Shown here: piece after piece, positions 1-9,995 of the stretch
How the letters are laid out: every line of letters starts with the position of its first letter
Position numbering within the stretch: position 1 is the first letter of the stretch
Assembly: GCF_001611675.1 (NCBI RefSeq)
Contig: NZ_CP014766.1
Coordinates: forward strand, 4,526,001 to 4,590,000
Direction of reading: 5' to 3'
Source: Pontibacter akesuensis
Lineage (GTDB): Bacteria; Bacteroidota; Bacteroidia; Cytophagales; Hymenobacteraceae
Length of the DNA: 64,000 nt
The notes under the pieces: model-generated
Told to the model about the DNA's origin: nothing
The model's database searches: none
Seen by the model: only the letters and a program-made list of their open reading frames with translations
Program-made: the position numbers and the translations under genes

Positions 1-12
1 GCTATGTGATTT

Positions 13-1314
13 ATGATGTGCAAGACGGAAATATTTGCGGCTGATCTTCCCGTAAGTTTGGAGGAGCTCCGGCTGAAGGCATTGGCCTGGGCGGATGCTT
101 TTCCACTGGTTGCCTACTACAACTCCAATAACATCCCATACCCGCACCAGGGTTTTATGCACTTACTGGCTGTTTCAGCCGGAGAGGTGTTAGAACTGGA
201 GCAGGGTGCAGCTTTTGAAAGCCTGCGTCACGAATTGCAGCAGCACCCGCTTCTCTGCGGCTATTTAACTTATGACCTGAAGAACCAAATAGAAAAACTG
301 CATAGCAACAATACGGATCATCTAGGATTCCCTCTGTTGACATTCTTTATGCCACAGGTGTACGTATACTTCAACACAAAAAGTATAACTATTTACACTT
401 CAGCGGATAATGAAGAAGCTGTGCTTGCAGCCATACTCTCTTCTTTGCCTCCCGTTCCTGCCGCCCCTGTCGGGCTGGAGATAAAGCAGCGTGTGTCAAA
501 AAACAAGTATAAAGAACAGGTAGAACAGATCAGGCAGCACATACTGGAGGGTGATGTGTATGAGTTAAACTACTGCATGGAATTCTATGCCGAGCAGGTA
601 CAGGTGCAGCCGCTGGCTTTGTACCTAGCCTTAAATGAGGCCTCGCCCACTCCTTTCTCCGGCTACCTTAAGTTGCAGGACAAGTACCTGCTGTGCGCTT
701 CACCGGAGCGCTTTCTGAAAAAGGAAGGGCAAAAGCTCATTTCTCAGCCCATCAAAGGCACCATCCAACGTGGCCAAACGCCAGCAGAAGACGAACAACT
801 GCAGCAGCAGCTGCGGCATGACGAAAAAGAACTAGCCGAGAACATGATGATCGTGGATTTAGTGCGCAACGACCTAAGCCGCTCCTGTGCCACCGGAACC
901 GTGCAGGTAGAAGAGATGTTCGGCATTTACGGCTTCCGGCAGGTGTCGCAGATGATATCCACAGTGGTTGGAGAACTGAAGCCAGAAAAAAACCTGGTGG
1001 ATGCGCTGATCGGCACTTTCCCTATGGGAAGCATGACCGGTGCGCCCAAAATAAGCGCCCTGCAGTTAATTGAGGCGTTGGAAGACACTAAACGCGGGCT
1101 GTACTCGGGCGCTTTCGGCTATATTACCGATACCGGCGACTGCGATTTCAACGTGGTGATCAGGAGCATGCAGTACAATGCCAGCAACGGCTACCTTAGC
1201 TTCATGGTCGGCAGCGCCATCACCTACGACTCTGACCCGGAGCGCGAGTACGAAGAGTGCCTGCTGAAGGCGCAGGCAATCCTGAAGGTGCTTGGCGCTG
1301 GAAATTATGTGTGA
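13..1314 (+). CDS. pabB: Aminodeoxychorismate synthase component I (PabB)
   Basis: This chorismate-utilising enzyme of 433 residues makes 4-amino-4-deoxychorismate for folate synthesis, using ammonia from a PabA/TrpG glutaminase. The C-terminal half carries the chorismate-binding fold, with PIKGT around residues 246-250 (Lys248) and GSMTGAPK near residue 339. In the family PIKGT with lysine marks PabB, whereas anthranilate synthases have PIAGT, as trpE at 59718-61130 should. The N-terminal part is divergent, as is usual. The start is ATG at 13; a frame ending TGA at 14-16 would overlap it by ATGA, so an upstream gene may be translationally coupled, but it lies outside the window. Family assignment is firm; the PabB rather than TrpE choice rests on the lysine. 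Confidence 0.88.
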   Translation: MMCKTEIFAADLPVSLEELRLKALAWADAFPLVAYYNSNNIPYPHQGFMHLLAVSAGEVLELEQGAAFESLRHELQQHPLLCGYLTYDLKNQIEKLHSNNTDHLGFPLLTFFMPQVYVYFNTKSITIYTSADNEEAVLAAILSSLPPVPAAPVGLEIKQRVSKNKYKEQVEQIRQHILEGDVYELNYCMEFYAEQVQVQPLALYLALNEASPTPFSGYLKLQDKYLLCASPERFLKKEGQKLISQPIKGTIQRGQTPAEDEQLQQQLRHDEKELAENMMIVDLVRNDLSRSCATGTVQVEEMFGIYGFRQVSQMISTVVGELKPEKNLVDALIGTFPMGSMTGAPKISALQLIEALEDTKRGLYSGAFGYITDTGDCDFNVVIRSMQYNASNGYLSFMVGSAITYDSDPEREYEECLLKAQAILKVLGAGNYV

Positions 1315-1364
1315 TAGTATGGAGGTGCTGGTTGTAGCGCTTGTTGTACTTGCTCTATTTCGTC

Positions 1365-1392
1365 ATTCATAATTCTTAATTCATCATTGATT
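1365..1392. repeat. Four degenerate heptad repeats (ATTCATA type)
   Basis: The pabB-miaB gap holds four 7-nt units in perfect register: ATTCATA, ATTCTTA, ATTCATC and ATTGATT. They do not code and lie 38 bp before the putative miaB -7 element. Similar heptad arrays occur elsewhere in the window. Function unknown. Confidence 0.55.
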
Positions 1393-1430
1393 AAAGCTGC
1401 CATTCTGTCACACTTTTGAGAACATTATAG

Positions 1431-1438
1431 TATATTTG
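1431..1438 (+). promoter_or_regulatory. Putative -7 element for miaB
   Basis: TATATTTG matches the Bacteroidota -7 consensus TAnnTTTG exactly and lies 20 bp before the miaB ATG. No TTTG box is seen at the usual 19-21 bp upstream (a TTTG at 1415-1418 is too close), so only half the promoter is supported. Confidence 0.4.
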
Positions 1439-1458
1439 CAGCTGTAATAGATAGTAAC

Positions 1459-2889
1459 ATGGAGCCAATACTAGATTTAAATTTCATAGATAACCGCACA
1501 CCCGAGCAAGCGGCCGCCTGCGACACGCACGTAACACAGGAGACAAATACCGGAAAATCACGCAAACTGTACATTGAGAGCTATGGTTGCGCCATGAATT
1601 TCTCAGATAGCGAGATCGTTTCGTCCATCATGCATGAGCAAGGCTTCGATACCACTTCAGAGATTGAGCAGGCGGATTTGGTTTTCCTGAACACCTGCTC
1701 CATCCGTGAAAAGGCCGAGCAGACGGTGCGCAACCGACTGGCCCAGATCAACTATCACAAAAAGAAAAAACCGGCTATGATGATCGGGGTGCTGGGTTGT
1801 ATGGCTGAGCGACTGAAGAAATCACTGCTGGAAGAAGAAAAAATTGTGGACCTTGTAGTGGGCCCTGATGCGTACCGCGACCTGCCCAACCTGATCAGTG
1901 AAGTGGATGGCGGGCAGAAAGCAGTGAATGTGCTCCTCTCCCGTGACGAAACTTACGCCGATATCAGCCCAATTCGCCTGAACAGCAACGGCGTAAGTGC
2001 TTTTATTTCTATCATGCGCGGCTGCGACAATATGTGCTCCTTCTGCGTGGTGCCGTTTACCCGAGGCCGCGAGCGCAGCCGCGACGCGCATTCCATCGTG
2101 CGGGAGGCAGAAACACTGGTAGCGCAAGGCTACAAAGAAGTGACGCTGCTTGGCCAGAACGTAGACTCGTATAAATGGACTTCCGAGGATGGCGCAGAGC
2201 ACGTAAATTTTGCCCAACTGCTGGAGAAAGTGGCCCTGGTTGATCCGAACCTGCGTGTGCGTTTCTCCACTTCACACCCGAAAGACATCACAGATGAAGT
2301 GCTGCATACCATCAAGAAGTACGACAACATCTGCAAGTACATCCACCTACCGGCACAAAGCGGTAACTCCCGTGTGCTGGAACTCATGAACCGCACCTAC
2401 GACCGCGCCTGGTACATGAACCGCGTAGATGCCATCCGAACTATACTTGGAGAGGACTGTGGTATTTCTTCGGATATGATTGCGGGTTTCTGCACCGAAA
2501 CCGAGGAGGAGCACCAGGATACGCTGTCGCTGATGGATTATGTACAGTACGACTACTCCTATATGTTCTTCTATTCCGAGCGACCGGGTACACTGGCGGC
2601 ACGGAAGTATGAAGATGATATTCCGCTGGAGGTAAAGAAACGCCGCCTGGACGAGATTATCACGAAACAGCGCGAAACATCGCTTGCCCGCAATAAGCGC
2701 GACGTAGGCAAAGTACACCGCGTGCTGGTAGAGAATTTCTCTAAAAAATCTGATGAGCAACTGAGCGGCCGCAACGATCAGAACAAAGTGGTCATCTTCG
2801 ACAAAAAACACTACAAAAAAGGCGACTACGTGAATGTATTCGTGCACGACTGCAGTGTAGGCACCCTCTTCGGCGAAGCGATAGATTAA
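1459..2889 (+). CDS. miaB: tRNA-2-methylthio-N6-dimethylallyladenosine synthase MiaB
   Basis: A radical-SAM methylthiotransferase of 476 residues that adds the methylthio group to i6A37 in tRNAs reading UNN codons. Three conserved cysteines of the N-terminal UPF0004 domain (Cys44, Cys80, Cys114) bind the auxiliary 4Fe-4S cluster. The radical-SAM motif CDNMCSFC (Cys189, Cys193, Cys196) binds the second cluster. A C-terminal TRAM-like tail (about residues 410-476) should contact tRNA. Length is normal plus a short N-terminal extension common in Bacteroidota. It is followed by the sigma-54 activator and lptE, an order I know from other Bacteroidota. Confidence 0.95.
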   Translation: MEPILDLNFIDNRTPEQAAACDTHVTQETNTGKSRKLYIESYGCAMNFSDSEIVSSIMHEQGFDTTSEIEQADLVFLNTCSIREKAEQTVRNRLAQINYHKKKKPAMMIGVLGCMAERLKKSLLEEEKIVDLVVGPDAYRDLPNLISEVDGGQKAVNVLLSRDETYADISPIRLNSNGVSAFISIMRGCDNMCSFCVVPFTRGRERSRDAHSIVREAETLVAQGYKEVTLLGQNVDSYKWTSEDGAEHVNFAQLLEKVALVDPNLRVRFSTSHPKDITDEVLHTIKKYDNICKYIHLPAQSGNSRVLELMNRTYDRAWYMNRVDAIRTILGEDCGISSDMIAGFCTETEEEHQDTLSLMDYVQYDYSYMFFYSERPGTLAARKYEDDIPLEVKKRRLDEIITKQRETSLARNKRDVGKVHRVLVENFSKKSDEQLSGRNDQNKVVIFDKKHYKKGDYVNVFVHDCSVGTLFGEAID

Positions 2890-2901
2890 ATTTGTTTGGA
2901 A

Positions 2902-2942
2902 ATTTGAAGATGCTTAAGCTGAATTAGAAGGCATCTTCAAAT
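2902..2942. other. 12-bp perfect inverted repeat between miaB and the sigma-54 activator
   Basis: ATTTGAAGATGC at 2902-2913 is the exact reverse complement of 2931-2942, with a 17-nt loop. No T-run follows on the plus strand, so it is not a canonical terminator. It could be an operator, an mRNA stabiliser or a weak attenuator before the gene at 2974. Confidence 0.45.
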
Positions 2943-2973
2943 CTCTACATTTCCTGATCTGCAAATTCAACTA

Positions 2974-4269
2974 ATGCGCAATATCGATATTCAAAGTATA
3001 AAACAGCGCTTCGGCATCATCGGCAACTCGCCCCTGCTCAACTACGCCATACAGGTGGCGGTGCAGGTGGCCCCAACCGATATGACCGTGATGATTACGG
3101 GCGAGAGCGGCAGTGGCAAGGAGTCCTTCTCTAAGATCATCCACCAGCTGAGCCCTCGCAAGCACGGGCAGTTTATTGCCATCAACTGTGGCGCCATTCC
3201 CGAAGGAACCATTGACTCAGAGCTGTTCGGGCACGAAAAGGGCTCCTTCACTGGCGCACAGGATGCCCGCAAGGGTTATTTTGAGGTAACGGATGGCGGC
3301 ACGATTTTCCTTGATGAAATCGGTGAGATGCCGCTCGGCACTCAGGCACGCCTGTTGCGCGTGCTGGAAAACGGTGAGTTTATCAAGGTAGGTTCCTCTA
3401 AGGTGCAGAAGACGGATGTGCGCGTGGTGGCTGCCACCAACGTTAACCTGATTAATGCCGTGGAGAAAGGTAAGTTTCGGGAAGACCTCTATTATCGCCT
3501 GAACACGGTGCCGCTCACAGTTCCACCTTTACGTGAACGCGGCGATGATATCTACCTGTTATTCCGCAAGTTCGCAGCCGATTTCTCTGACAAGTATAAA
3601 GTGCAGCCCATTGTGCTGACACCTGATGCCATTCAGAAACTACAGGCTTTCCGCTGGCCCGGCAACATCCGACAGTTGAAAAATATTGTGGAGCAGATTT
3701 CGGTGCTGGAGTACGAGCGAGAGGTTAGTGCCGAAACACTGCAGCGCTACCTGCCCAACAACCAGGGCTCCCTCCTGCCAAGTATCATCGCGAAAGAGCA
3801 GGGCGCAGATGGACAGTTTTCAGAGCGCGACCTGCTCTACAAGGTGCTGTTTGACATGCGCCGCGATATGTCGGATCTGAAGAAGCTGGTGTTTGAGATG
3901 ATCACGCACCAACCCGATGATGAAGACCTGCTTCGGGAACACGGCCACCTGTTCGAGAACATTGAAACAAAGCCTGCCGCCGCATACAATGGCCGTGGCT
4001 ACCAGCCACAGGAGCAAACACAGAAAGAGCCTTACTACCTTCCTATTAAACATGCCCATGCTAATGAGCCCGAGTATGAGGACCAGAAAGTGGAGGACAT
4101 TGCGCATGAAACAGAGGAAGAAAGTTTATCTTTAGAGGATAAGGAAAAAGAGCTTATTTTAAAGGCGCTGAAAAAGCACAATAACAAGCGCAAGTATGCT
4201 GCCCAGGACCTGGGGATTTCGGAGCGTACTCTGTACCGCAAATTAAAGCAGTATGACATTGAAGAATAA
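2974..4269 (+). CDS. Sigma-54-dependent transcriptional activator without receiver domain
   Basis: A bacterial enhancer-binding protein of 431 residues. The AAA+ domain begins almost at the N-terminus: Walker [10 protein letters not shown] at residues 43-51 (Lys49), the sigma-54 contact loop as GSFTGA at about 90-95 (usually GAFTGA), and Walker [10 protein letters not shown] around Asp114. A linker of about 130 residues leads to a Fis-type helix-turn-helix near residues 395-430. There is no receiver, GAF or PAS domain, so activity must be controlled by partners, expression or an unrecognised signal. The neighbours suggest a role in envelope or secretion stress, but this is inference. Its last 17 nt overlap the start of lptE, implying coupling. 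Confidence 0.88.
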   Translation: MRNIDIQSIKQRFGIIGNSPLLNYAIQVAVQVAPTDMTVMITGESGSGKESFSKIIHQLSPRKHGQFIAINCGAIPEGTIDSELFGHEKGSFTGAQDARKGYFEVTDGGTIFLDEIGEMPLGTQARLLRVLENGEFIKVGSSKVQKTDVRVVAATNVNLINAVEKGKFREDLYYRLNTVPLTVPPLRERGDDIYLLFRKFAADFSDKYKVQPIVLTPDAIQKLQAFRWPGNIRQLKNIVEQISVLEYEREVSAETLQRYLPNNQGSLLPSIIAKEQGADGQFSERDLLYKVLFDMRRDMSDLKKLVFEMITHQPDDEDLLREHGHLFENIETKPAAAYNGRGYQPQEQTQKEPYYLPIKHAHANEPEYEDQKVEDIAHETEEESLSLEDKEKELILKALKKHNNKRKYAAQDLGISERTLYRKLKQYDIEE

Positions 4270-4786
4270 TTTTCGTCGCCTGTTAGGCCATACTTTACCG
4301 CTGCTGTTGCTGCTTGTTTGCAGCAGCTGTGGCATCTACTCCTTTACCGGCACTACCATCTCGCCGGATATCAAAACAATATCCATTCAGACCATCGAGA
4401 ACAGCACGGGCGAAGGCCCATCGAACCTGACGCAGGTGGTAACGAACAACATGATCGATTACTACCGACGTAACACCAACCTGGCGGTAGTACAGGATGA
4501 GGGCGACTTGCAATTGGAAGGCCGTATTGTTAGCTTTACTTACTCGCCGGCCGCGATACAGCGCGAGGGCCAGCAGGACCTAGCTTCCCTGAACCGCCTG
4601 ACATTGGGCGTGCAGGTTCGGTTTGTGAACGTGAAGCAGCCGGAAAAAGACTTTGACCAAACATTCACCATCTCGCAGGATTTCCCGCAGAACGTGGAGA
4701 TTACGCAGTTGAGCACAGCACAAATTGAGCAGCTTTCGGAGCAGCTGGTGGTAGATATTTTCAATAAAACGGTGGCAGATTGGTAA
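4253..4786 (+). CDS. lptE: LptE-family lipoprotein (LPS transport)
   Basis: A 177-residue lipoprotein. A hydrophobic signal segment (residues 10-25) ends at Cys26 in CSSCGIYSF, a plausible lipobox. The following segment, with the SFTGTTISPDIKTISI stretch, resembles Bacteroidota LptE proteins, which plug the LptD barrel and help deliver lipopolysaccharide to the outer leaflet. The start ATG at 4253 lies inside the preceding activator gene (17-nt overlap). It is followed by the TPR-like gene and secG, a conserved phylum arrangement. LptE families diverge strongly in sequence, so assignment rests on gene order, size and the lipoprotein signal together. Confidence 0.8.
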   Translation: MTLKNNFRRLLGHTLPLLLLLVCSSCGIYSFTGTTISPDIKTISIQTIENSTGEGPSNLTQVVTNNMIDYYRRNTNLAVVQDEGDLQLEGRIVSFTYSPAAIQREGQQDLASLNRLTLGVQVRFVNVKQPEKDFDQTFTISQDFPQNVEITQLSTAQIEQLSEQLVVDIFNKTVADW

Positions 4787-4814
4787 GCCGATTCTATTTA
4801 AACGACAGGCACGC

Positions 4815-6290
4815 ATGAACAAATCCGCTTTTCTACAACTAATACAGCAGGTAGCCAACATCTCGGACCAGCAAACGGAAGAGCTGGAAAAGGTGGCTAC
4901 CACTTTCCCCTATTGCCAAACCGCCCACTTATTACTCGCTAAATCAGCTTACGACAAAGGCAGCATGCTCTCTACGCAGCGTATGCGCCGTGCCTCGGCC
5001 TACGCCACCAACCGGCAGTTGCTCAAACGTATTATTTATACTTCTCCGACGGCAGCCCCGGTTTTCGATGAGACAGCCGTAGAAGTTCAAACTGTCGCCG
5101 TTGCTCCAGAGCCAGAGGTTCAAGCCGCTACTCTACTTCCAGTGAAAGAGGAAGTAGTTATAGTTAACGCTCTTGAAGAAGTGTCTTTTATAACGCCTGA
5201 CGACGAAACCTCTATAGTAGCTCATGAGGAATACGCTGAAGAGTTTTCAAGTGACATGGCGGAAGAGCCACAGGAATTGGCACAACACTACCTGCCGCAT
5301 GATCAGCTGGAGCAGGTGGAGACGCCGGAGCCTTCACAGCCAGAGGCAAGTATAGAAACGGAGTCGCGCCAGGAGGAGGTGCAGGCAGATGTGCCGGAAG
5401 CCAACATGGACCTGCCTACAGACTTAAACTTCCTGGAGCAGCCCATGGAAAAGCTCGATTCAGAGCTTGCCCTGCTCCTCACCATCAAAAGCCTGAGTCC
5501 CTCCTTTACCGATTTGCTCACCCAAAAGCCTGATGTAGATTCAGAGATTGCGCCGGAGCATGAAAATGGTACTGTGTCAGACAAACTCCACGCATTCTAT
5601 GCGAATACGGCATCAGAGGCAGAAGCACCATCAAGCATAGAAGAAATTACTGGTTCTGAACTGGAAGCGCCTGAAGAGGCTCTTCAGGCGGATTATACTT
5701 CAGAAGATAGTTTTACAGCTTCCTCTACCGCTGAAACTGCGATAGAAAACGAAGGGCCTACTGCACATGCTGTGATTGCCAGTGCCCCGGCAGAGGCTGA
5801 AGTAAAGTATGTTTTTGATGAGATTGAGCAGATGTATGCTCAGGACGTGCTAGGGTACTGGATGGCCTCCAGCCGGATGGGCGAAGCACTTCAATTGAAG
5901 GAAACAGAGGAAGTTACAAGAGCGAGGCCGCAGGGCTTCCATCCAGAACTGATCCTGGAGTATAGCAAGACGCATGAGATTCTAAAACAGGAAACACAGG
6001 CGCAACCCACTTTGCACGCTCAGATTGATCTGATCGATCATTTCCTGAAGCTGAATCCACGGCTCAAGGCTATGCAAAACATTAAGATGAAGCCTGAACC
6101 GCAGGAAGACCTTTCATTGAAAAGCTCAAAGATTAAACGCGGCCTAGCCTCAGAAAGCCTTGCCAATATCTTTGTGCAGCAGGGAAAGACAAAAAAAGCC
6201 ATCAAAATATATGAGCAGCTCATTTTGAAAAATCCGGAAAAAAAGAGTTACTTTGCCGAACAGATCGAAAAATTACAAAACCTAAGTTAA
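4815..6290 (+). CDS. Acidic TPR-like protein, Bacteroidota-specific
   Basis: A 491-residue protein of unknown function. The N-terminal 85 residues look helical and conserved. Residues about 90-330 are low-complexity, very rich in Glu, Ala, Pro and Thr, and probably disordered. The C-terminus has a helix pair with ESLANIFVQQGKTKKAIKIY near residues 445-465, typical of one tetratricopeptide unit. No signal peptide or membrane segment is visible, so it should be cytoplasmic. It sits between lptE and secG (1-nt gap to secG). A scaffold role linked to export or outer-membrane biogenesis is possible from context only. Confidence 0.75.
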   Translation: MNKSAFLQLIQQVANISDQQTEELEKVATTFPYCQTAHLLLAKSAYDKGSMLSTQRMRRASAYATNRQLLKRIIYTSPTAAPVFDETAVEVQTVAVAPEPEVQAATLLPVKEEVVIVNALEEVSFITPDDETSIVAHEEYAEEFSSDMAEEPQELAQHYLPHDQLEQVETPEPSQPEASIETESRQEEVQADVPEANMDLPTDLNFLEQPMEKLDSELALLLTIKSLSPSFTDLLTQKPDVDSEIAPEHENGTVSDKLHAFYANTASEAEAPSSIEEITGSELEAPEEALQADYTSEDSFTASSTAETAIENEGPTAHAVIASAPAEAEVKYVFDEIEQMYAQDVLGYWMASSRMGEALQLKETEEVTRARPQGFHPELILEYSKTHEILKQETQAQPTLHAQIDLIDHFLKLNPRLKAMQNIKMKPEPQEDLSLKSSKIKRGLASESLANIFVQQGKTKKAIKIYEQLILKNPEKKSYFAEQIEKLQNLS

Positions 6291-6291
6291 C

Positions 6292-6672
6292 ATGTATATC
6301 GCCCTTATTAGTATCATTATCTTTATTTGTGTGCTGCTTGTACTGGTGGTACTTGCGCAAAATCCAAAAGGAGGCGGACTCTCCAGCCAGTTTGGCGGTA
6401 GCACAAGCCAGCTAATGGGCGTAAAACGCACTGGAGACTTGCTGGAGAAACTCACGTGGGGTTTTGCCATCGCCTTGGTAGTGCTTACACTTGGAACGCA
6501 CATGGTGCGTGACGCTGGAACAGACACCATGCGCAGTGTAAACGAGGAACGCGCACGTCAGTCACAGTTGCCAGCGGCTCCGGCAGGAGCTTTGCCAGGC
6601 GTTGTAGACAGCACTGCGGTTATTCCTAGTGCAGCCGAAATTCCTGCAATGATTGACACTGCCAACGACTAA
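6292..6672 (+). CDS. secG: Preprotein translocase subunit SecG
   Basis: The small SecYEG channel subunit, 126 residues. Two hydrophobic segments (residues about 3-22 and 53-72) flank the conserved cytoplasmic loop AQNPKGGGLSSQFGG, which is diagnostic of the family. A hydrophilic Pro/Ala-rich tail follows, as in other Bacteroidota. The start codon lies 1 nt after the stop of the preceding gene, indicating a shared transcript; a terminator follows at 6695. Confidence 0.93.
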   Translation: MYIALISIIIFICVLLVLVVLAQNPKGGGLSSQFGGSTSQLMGVKRTGDLLEKLTWGFAIALVVLTLGTHMVRDAGTDTMRSVNEERARQSQLPAAPAGALPGVVDSTAVIPSAAEIPAMIDTAND

Positions 6673-6694
6673 TCAAGAGATACCGAACTATACG

Positions 6695-6722
6695 AAGCCG
6701 ATCCATTGGGTCGGCTTTTTTG
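6695..6722 (+). terminator. Rho-independent terminator after secG
   Basis: AAGCCGATCC at 6695-6704 pairs with GGGTCGGCTT at 6708-6717 (one G-T pair), ATT loop, followed by TTTT. It closes the unit running through secG. Confidence 0.85.
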
Positions 6723-6742
6723 TTTATTTCTTGTTCCAAAGC

Positions 6743-6799
6743 CTGACAGTTTAGCGAGAAAAAGTTCCCGAACCTGACAGAATTTGTCATGACTGACAG
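6743..6799. promoter_or_regulatory. CTGACAG/TGTCA repeat cluster before groESL
   Basis: CTGACAG occurs three times (6743-6749, 6774-6780, 6793-6799), and TGTCA at 6785-6789 forms an inverted repeat with TGACA at 6775-6779 (5-bp spacer). The cluster is 122-178 bp upstream of groES. No CIRCE element was found, so this may be the heat-shock control site. That is inference. Confidence 0.45.
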
Positions 6800-6920
6800 C
6801 GCAGAAAGTGCCATAAACTGAAAATTTGGCTTATTCAGGCTGCTTTAGACACTTGGCACAGGAAATGATAAGACACCTATGGATTACAGAACATAACAAC
6901 ATAATTAATAATCATAAACT

Positions 6921-7211
6921 ATGTCAATCAACATCAAACCATTAGCAGACAGAGTAATTATAGCTCCTGCTGCAGCAGAAGAAAAAACCAAATCTGGTAT
7001 TATCATCCCTGACACTGCGAAGGAAAAACCACAGCGTGGTGAGGTTGTAGCCGTTGGCGAAGGCAAGGTATCTGAGCAAGGTGCGCTAATGAAGCCGCAA
7101 GTGAACGTGGGCGATGCTGTGTTGTATGGCAAGTATGCCGGTACTGAAATCTCCGTGGACGGTAACGATTACCTGATCATGCGCGAGTCGGACATCCTGG
7201 CAATTCTTTAA
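6921..7211 (+). CDS. groES: Co-chaperonin GroES
   Basis: The 96-residue 10-kDa lid of the GroEL chaperonin. It starts [12 protein letters not shown] and keeps the mobile loop region (about residues 18-33, [18 protein letters not shown]) and the GEVVAVGEG and [11 protein letters not shown] signatures. It forms an operon with groEL 42 bp downstream. The start at 6921 follows an A-rich leader (ATAATCATAAACT), a form of initiation region common in this phylum, and nearly the same bases precede groEL. Confidence 0.97.
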   Translation: MSINIKPLADRVIIAPAAAEEKTKSGIIIPDTAKEKPQRGEVVAVGEGKVSEQGALMKPQVNVGDAVLYGKYAGTEISVDGNDYLIMRESDILAIL

Positions 7212-7250
7212 TTTAAAACTGATCAGTTTAACCTAATCTGAAAATCATAA

Positions 7251-8888
<1,638 letters not shown>

Positions 8889-8911
8889 TCAGCCAACCGC
8901 ACTTAACCTAT

Positions 8912-8948
8912 AAAAGCCCCGGCACCACAATGGTGCCGGGGCTTTTCC
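8912..8948 (+). terminator. Strong terminator after groEL
   Basis: A perfect 16-bp stem (8912-8927 with 8931-8946) and a CAA loop; the arm ends in TTTT. Being A-rich on one side and T-rich on the other, it can work in both directions. Confidence 0.92.
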
Positions 8949-8991
8949 TTTTATCGCTCAAGAAGCTGCTGCAACATACCAGACAAGTTGG

Positions 8992-9011
8992 GCCTTACTT
9001 CCGTGTAAGGC
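8992..9011. other. Short hairpin GCCTTAC/GTAAGGC
   Basis: A 7-bp perfect stem (8992-8998, 9005-9011) with a 6-nt loop lies between groEL and the convergent lipoprotein gene. No T-run adjoins, so its role is unclear. Confidence 0.3.
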
Positions 9012-9076
9012 TTCTCTATACCTGGAAACTAAGTTAACCAAAGCAGCAAGAGCAAGGCCTGTCGCATTTTAAGCTT

Positions 9077-9679
9077 CTACTGCTGCTCCTTTATCTTGAT
9101 AGTTATAGCGTGGGGCGCTGTTTCGTCACCACCGAAGTATGGATACAACTGGTAGCCCACCATATCACCGTCACAAGCCCTTGGCATAGATACCGTTTTG
9201 CCATCCATGCTGAACGTATACTGCTGGCCCTCTGCCTTTATTTCGCAGGCTACTGCTTTACCGATAGGCACAGCTCCAAGCAACCTGTACTCCCACTTTT
9301 TGTTTAGGTAAGTATAAGCCAGCAGTTCGAGCTGGTTTTTGTACCAGCGCCATCCAAAGCGTGCGCTGTTGGTGTGGTGGCTGCTGTTACAGTCAGACAA
9401 ACCAAAAAGCTTATTGATATCGCCTTGATTGCCAGCCAACGCCGTAGTGTACACAGCCGAACTATCGAAAATTACTTCAAACTTAATGTAGTTGGTCCGT
9501 ACTTCTTTGTACGTGTTCTTATCGCAGTAATGCGCTCCTTCCGGAATTGTATAAAGCACATGCGTCTGCGCGGTTTCTGTTTCTTTTGGGCTGATTTCAG
9601 TGATGGTATCACAGGAAGTGAGGGCACAGCAAAGTACCCCAAAGGACGCTAGAAATCGCCCGCAGTTAATGGTAAACAT
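9077..9679 (-). CDS. Putative lipoprotein of unknown function
   Basis: A 200-residue protein I do not recognise. The N-terminal hydrophobic stretch ends in a lipobox CALTSC (Cys about 23), so it should be lipid-anchored, probably at the outer membrane. The mature part has several cysteines and alternating aromatic and polar stretches (FGWRWYKNQLELLAY) suggestive of a beta-sandwich. That would fit a carbohydrate-binding or lyase-like fold, but no catalytic motif can be named. It stands alone, convergent with groEL. Confidence 0.65.
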   Translation of the reverse strand: MFTINCGRFLASFGVLCCALTSCDTITEISPKETETAQTHVLYTIPEGAHYCDKNTYKEVRTNYIKFEVIFDSSAVYTTALAGNQGDINKLFGLSDCNSSHHTNSARFGWRWYKNQLELLAYTYLNKKWEYRLLGAVPIGKAVACEIKAEGQQYTFSMDGKTVSMPRACDGDMVGYQLYPYFGGDETAPHAITIKIKEQQ

Positions 9680-9995
9680 GAAATAAATGTATTTTGGCTA
9701 AAAGTTATTGTCTCCTTCATCAGAAGATAATGCTAAAGTATATCACGCTAGCCACCTACACAAGAAATATAACAAAATAAAGCATATTCATCTCATAGTG
9801 CCATGGATATATAACTTAAGTTATACTTCGCCACATCAAGGGCAAGTTTTGAGTGACCGTTTCACAATAAATACTACAACAATGCTGCACAACATTAATC
9901 AATGGAGCAGCCTGCATGAAATCAAAAAAGGCAAAAAAAGAAGGGCTACCAGATACTGCGATCTGATAGCCCCTTTTGTTTAGTTAAAATTGAGA
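9680..9995. other. Intergenic region with one terminator
   Basis: 316 bp between the divergent start of the lipoprotein gene and the stop of the POT transporter. It contains the transporter terminator at 9932-9972 and two AAGTATA/TATACTT copies. A 91-codon plus-strand frame here runs through the terminator, resembles nothing known and is not called. Confidence 0.5.
9932..9972 (-). terminator. Terminator after the POT transporter gene
   Basis: GGGCTA (9943-9948) pairs with TAGCCC (9967-9972), extended by CAGAT/ATCTG with one mismatch and a 6-nt loop. Read on the minus strand a TTCTTTTTTT tract follows. Confidence 0.8.

Noticed and set aside
9708..9983. 91-codon plus-strand frame in the lipoprotein-transporter gap
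   Set aside because: Runs through the minus-strand terminator hairpin, has unusual composition and resembles nothing.
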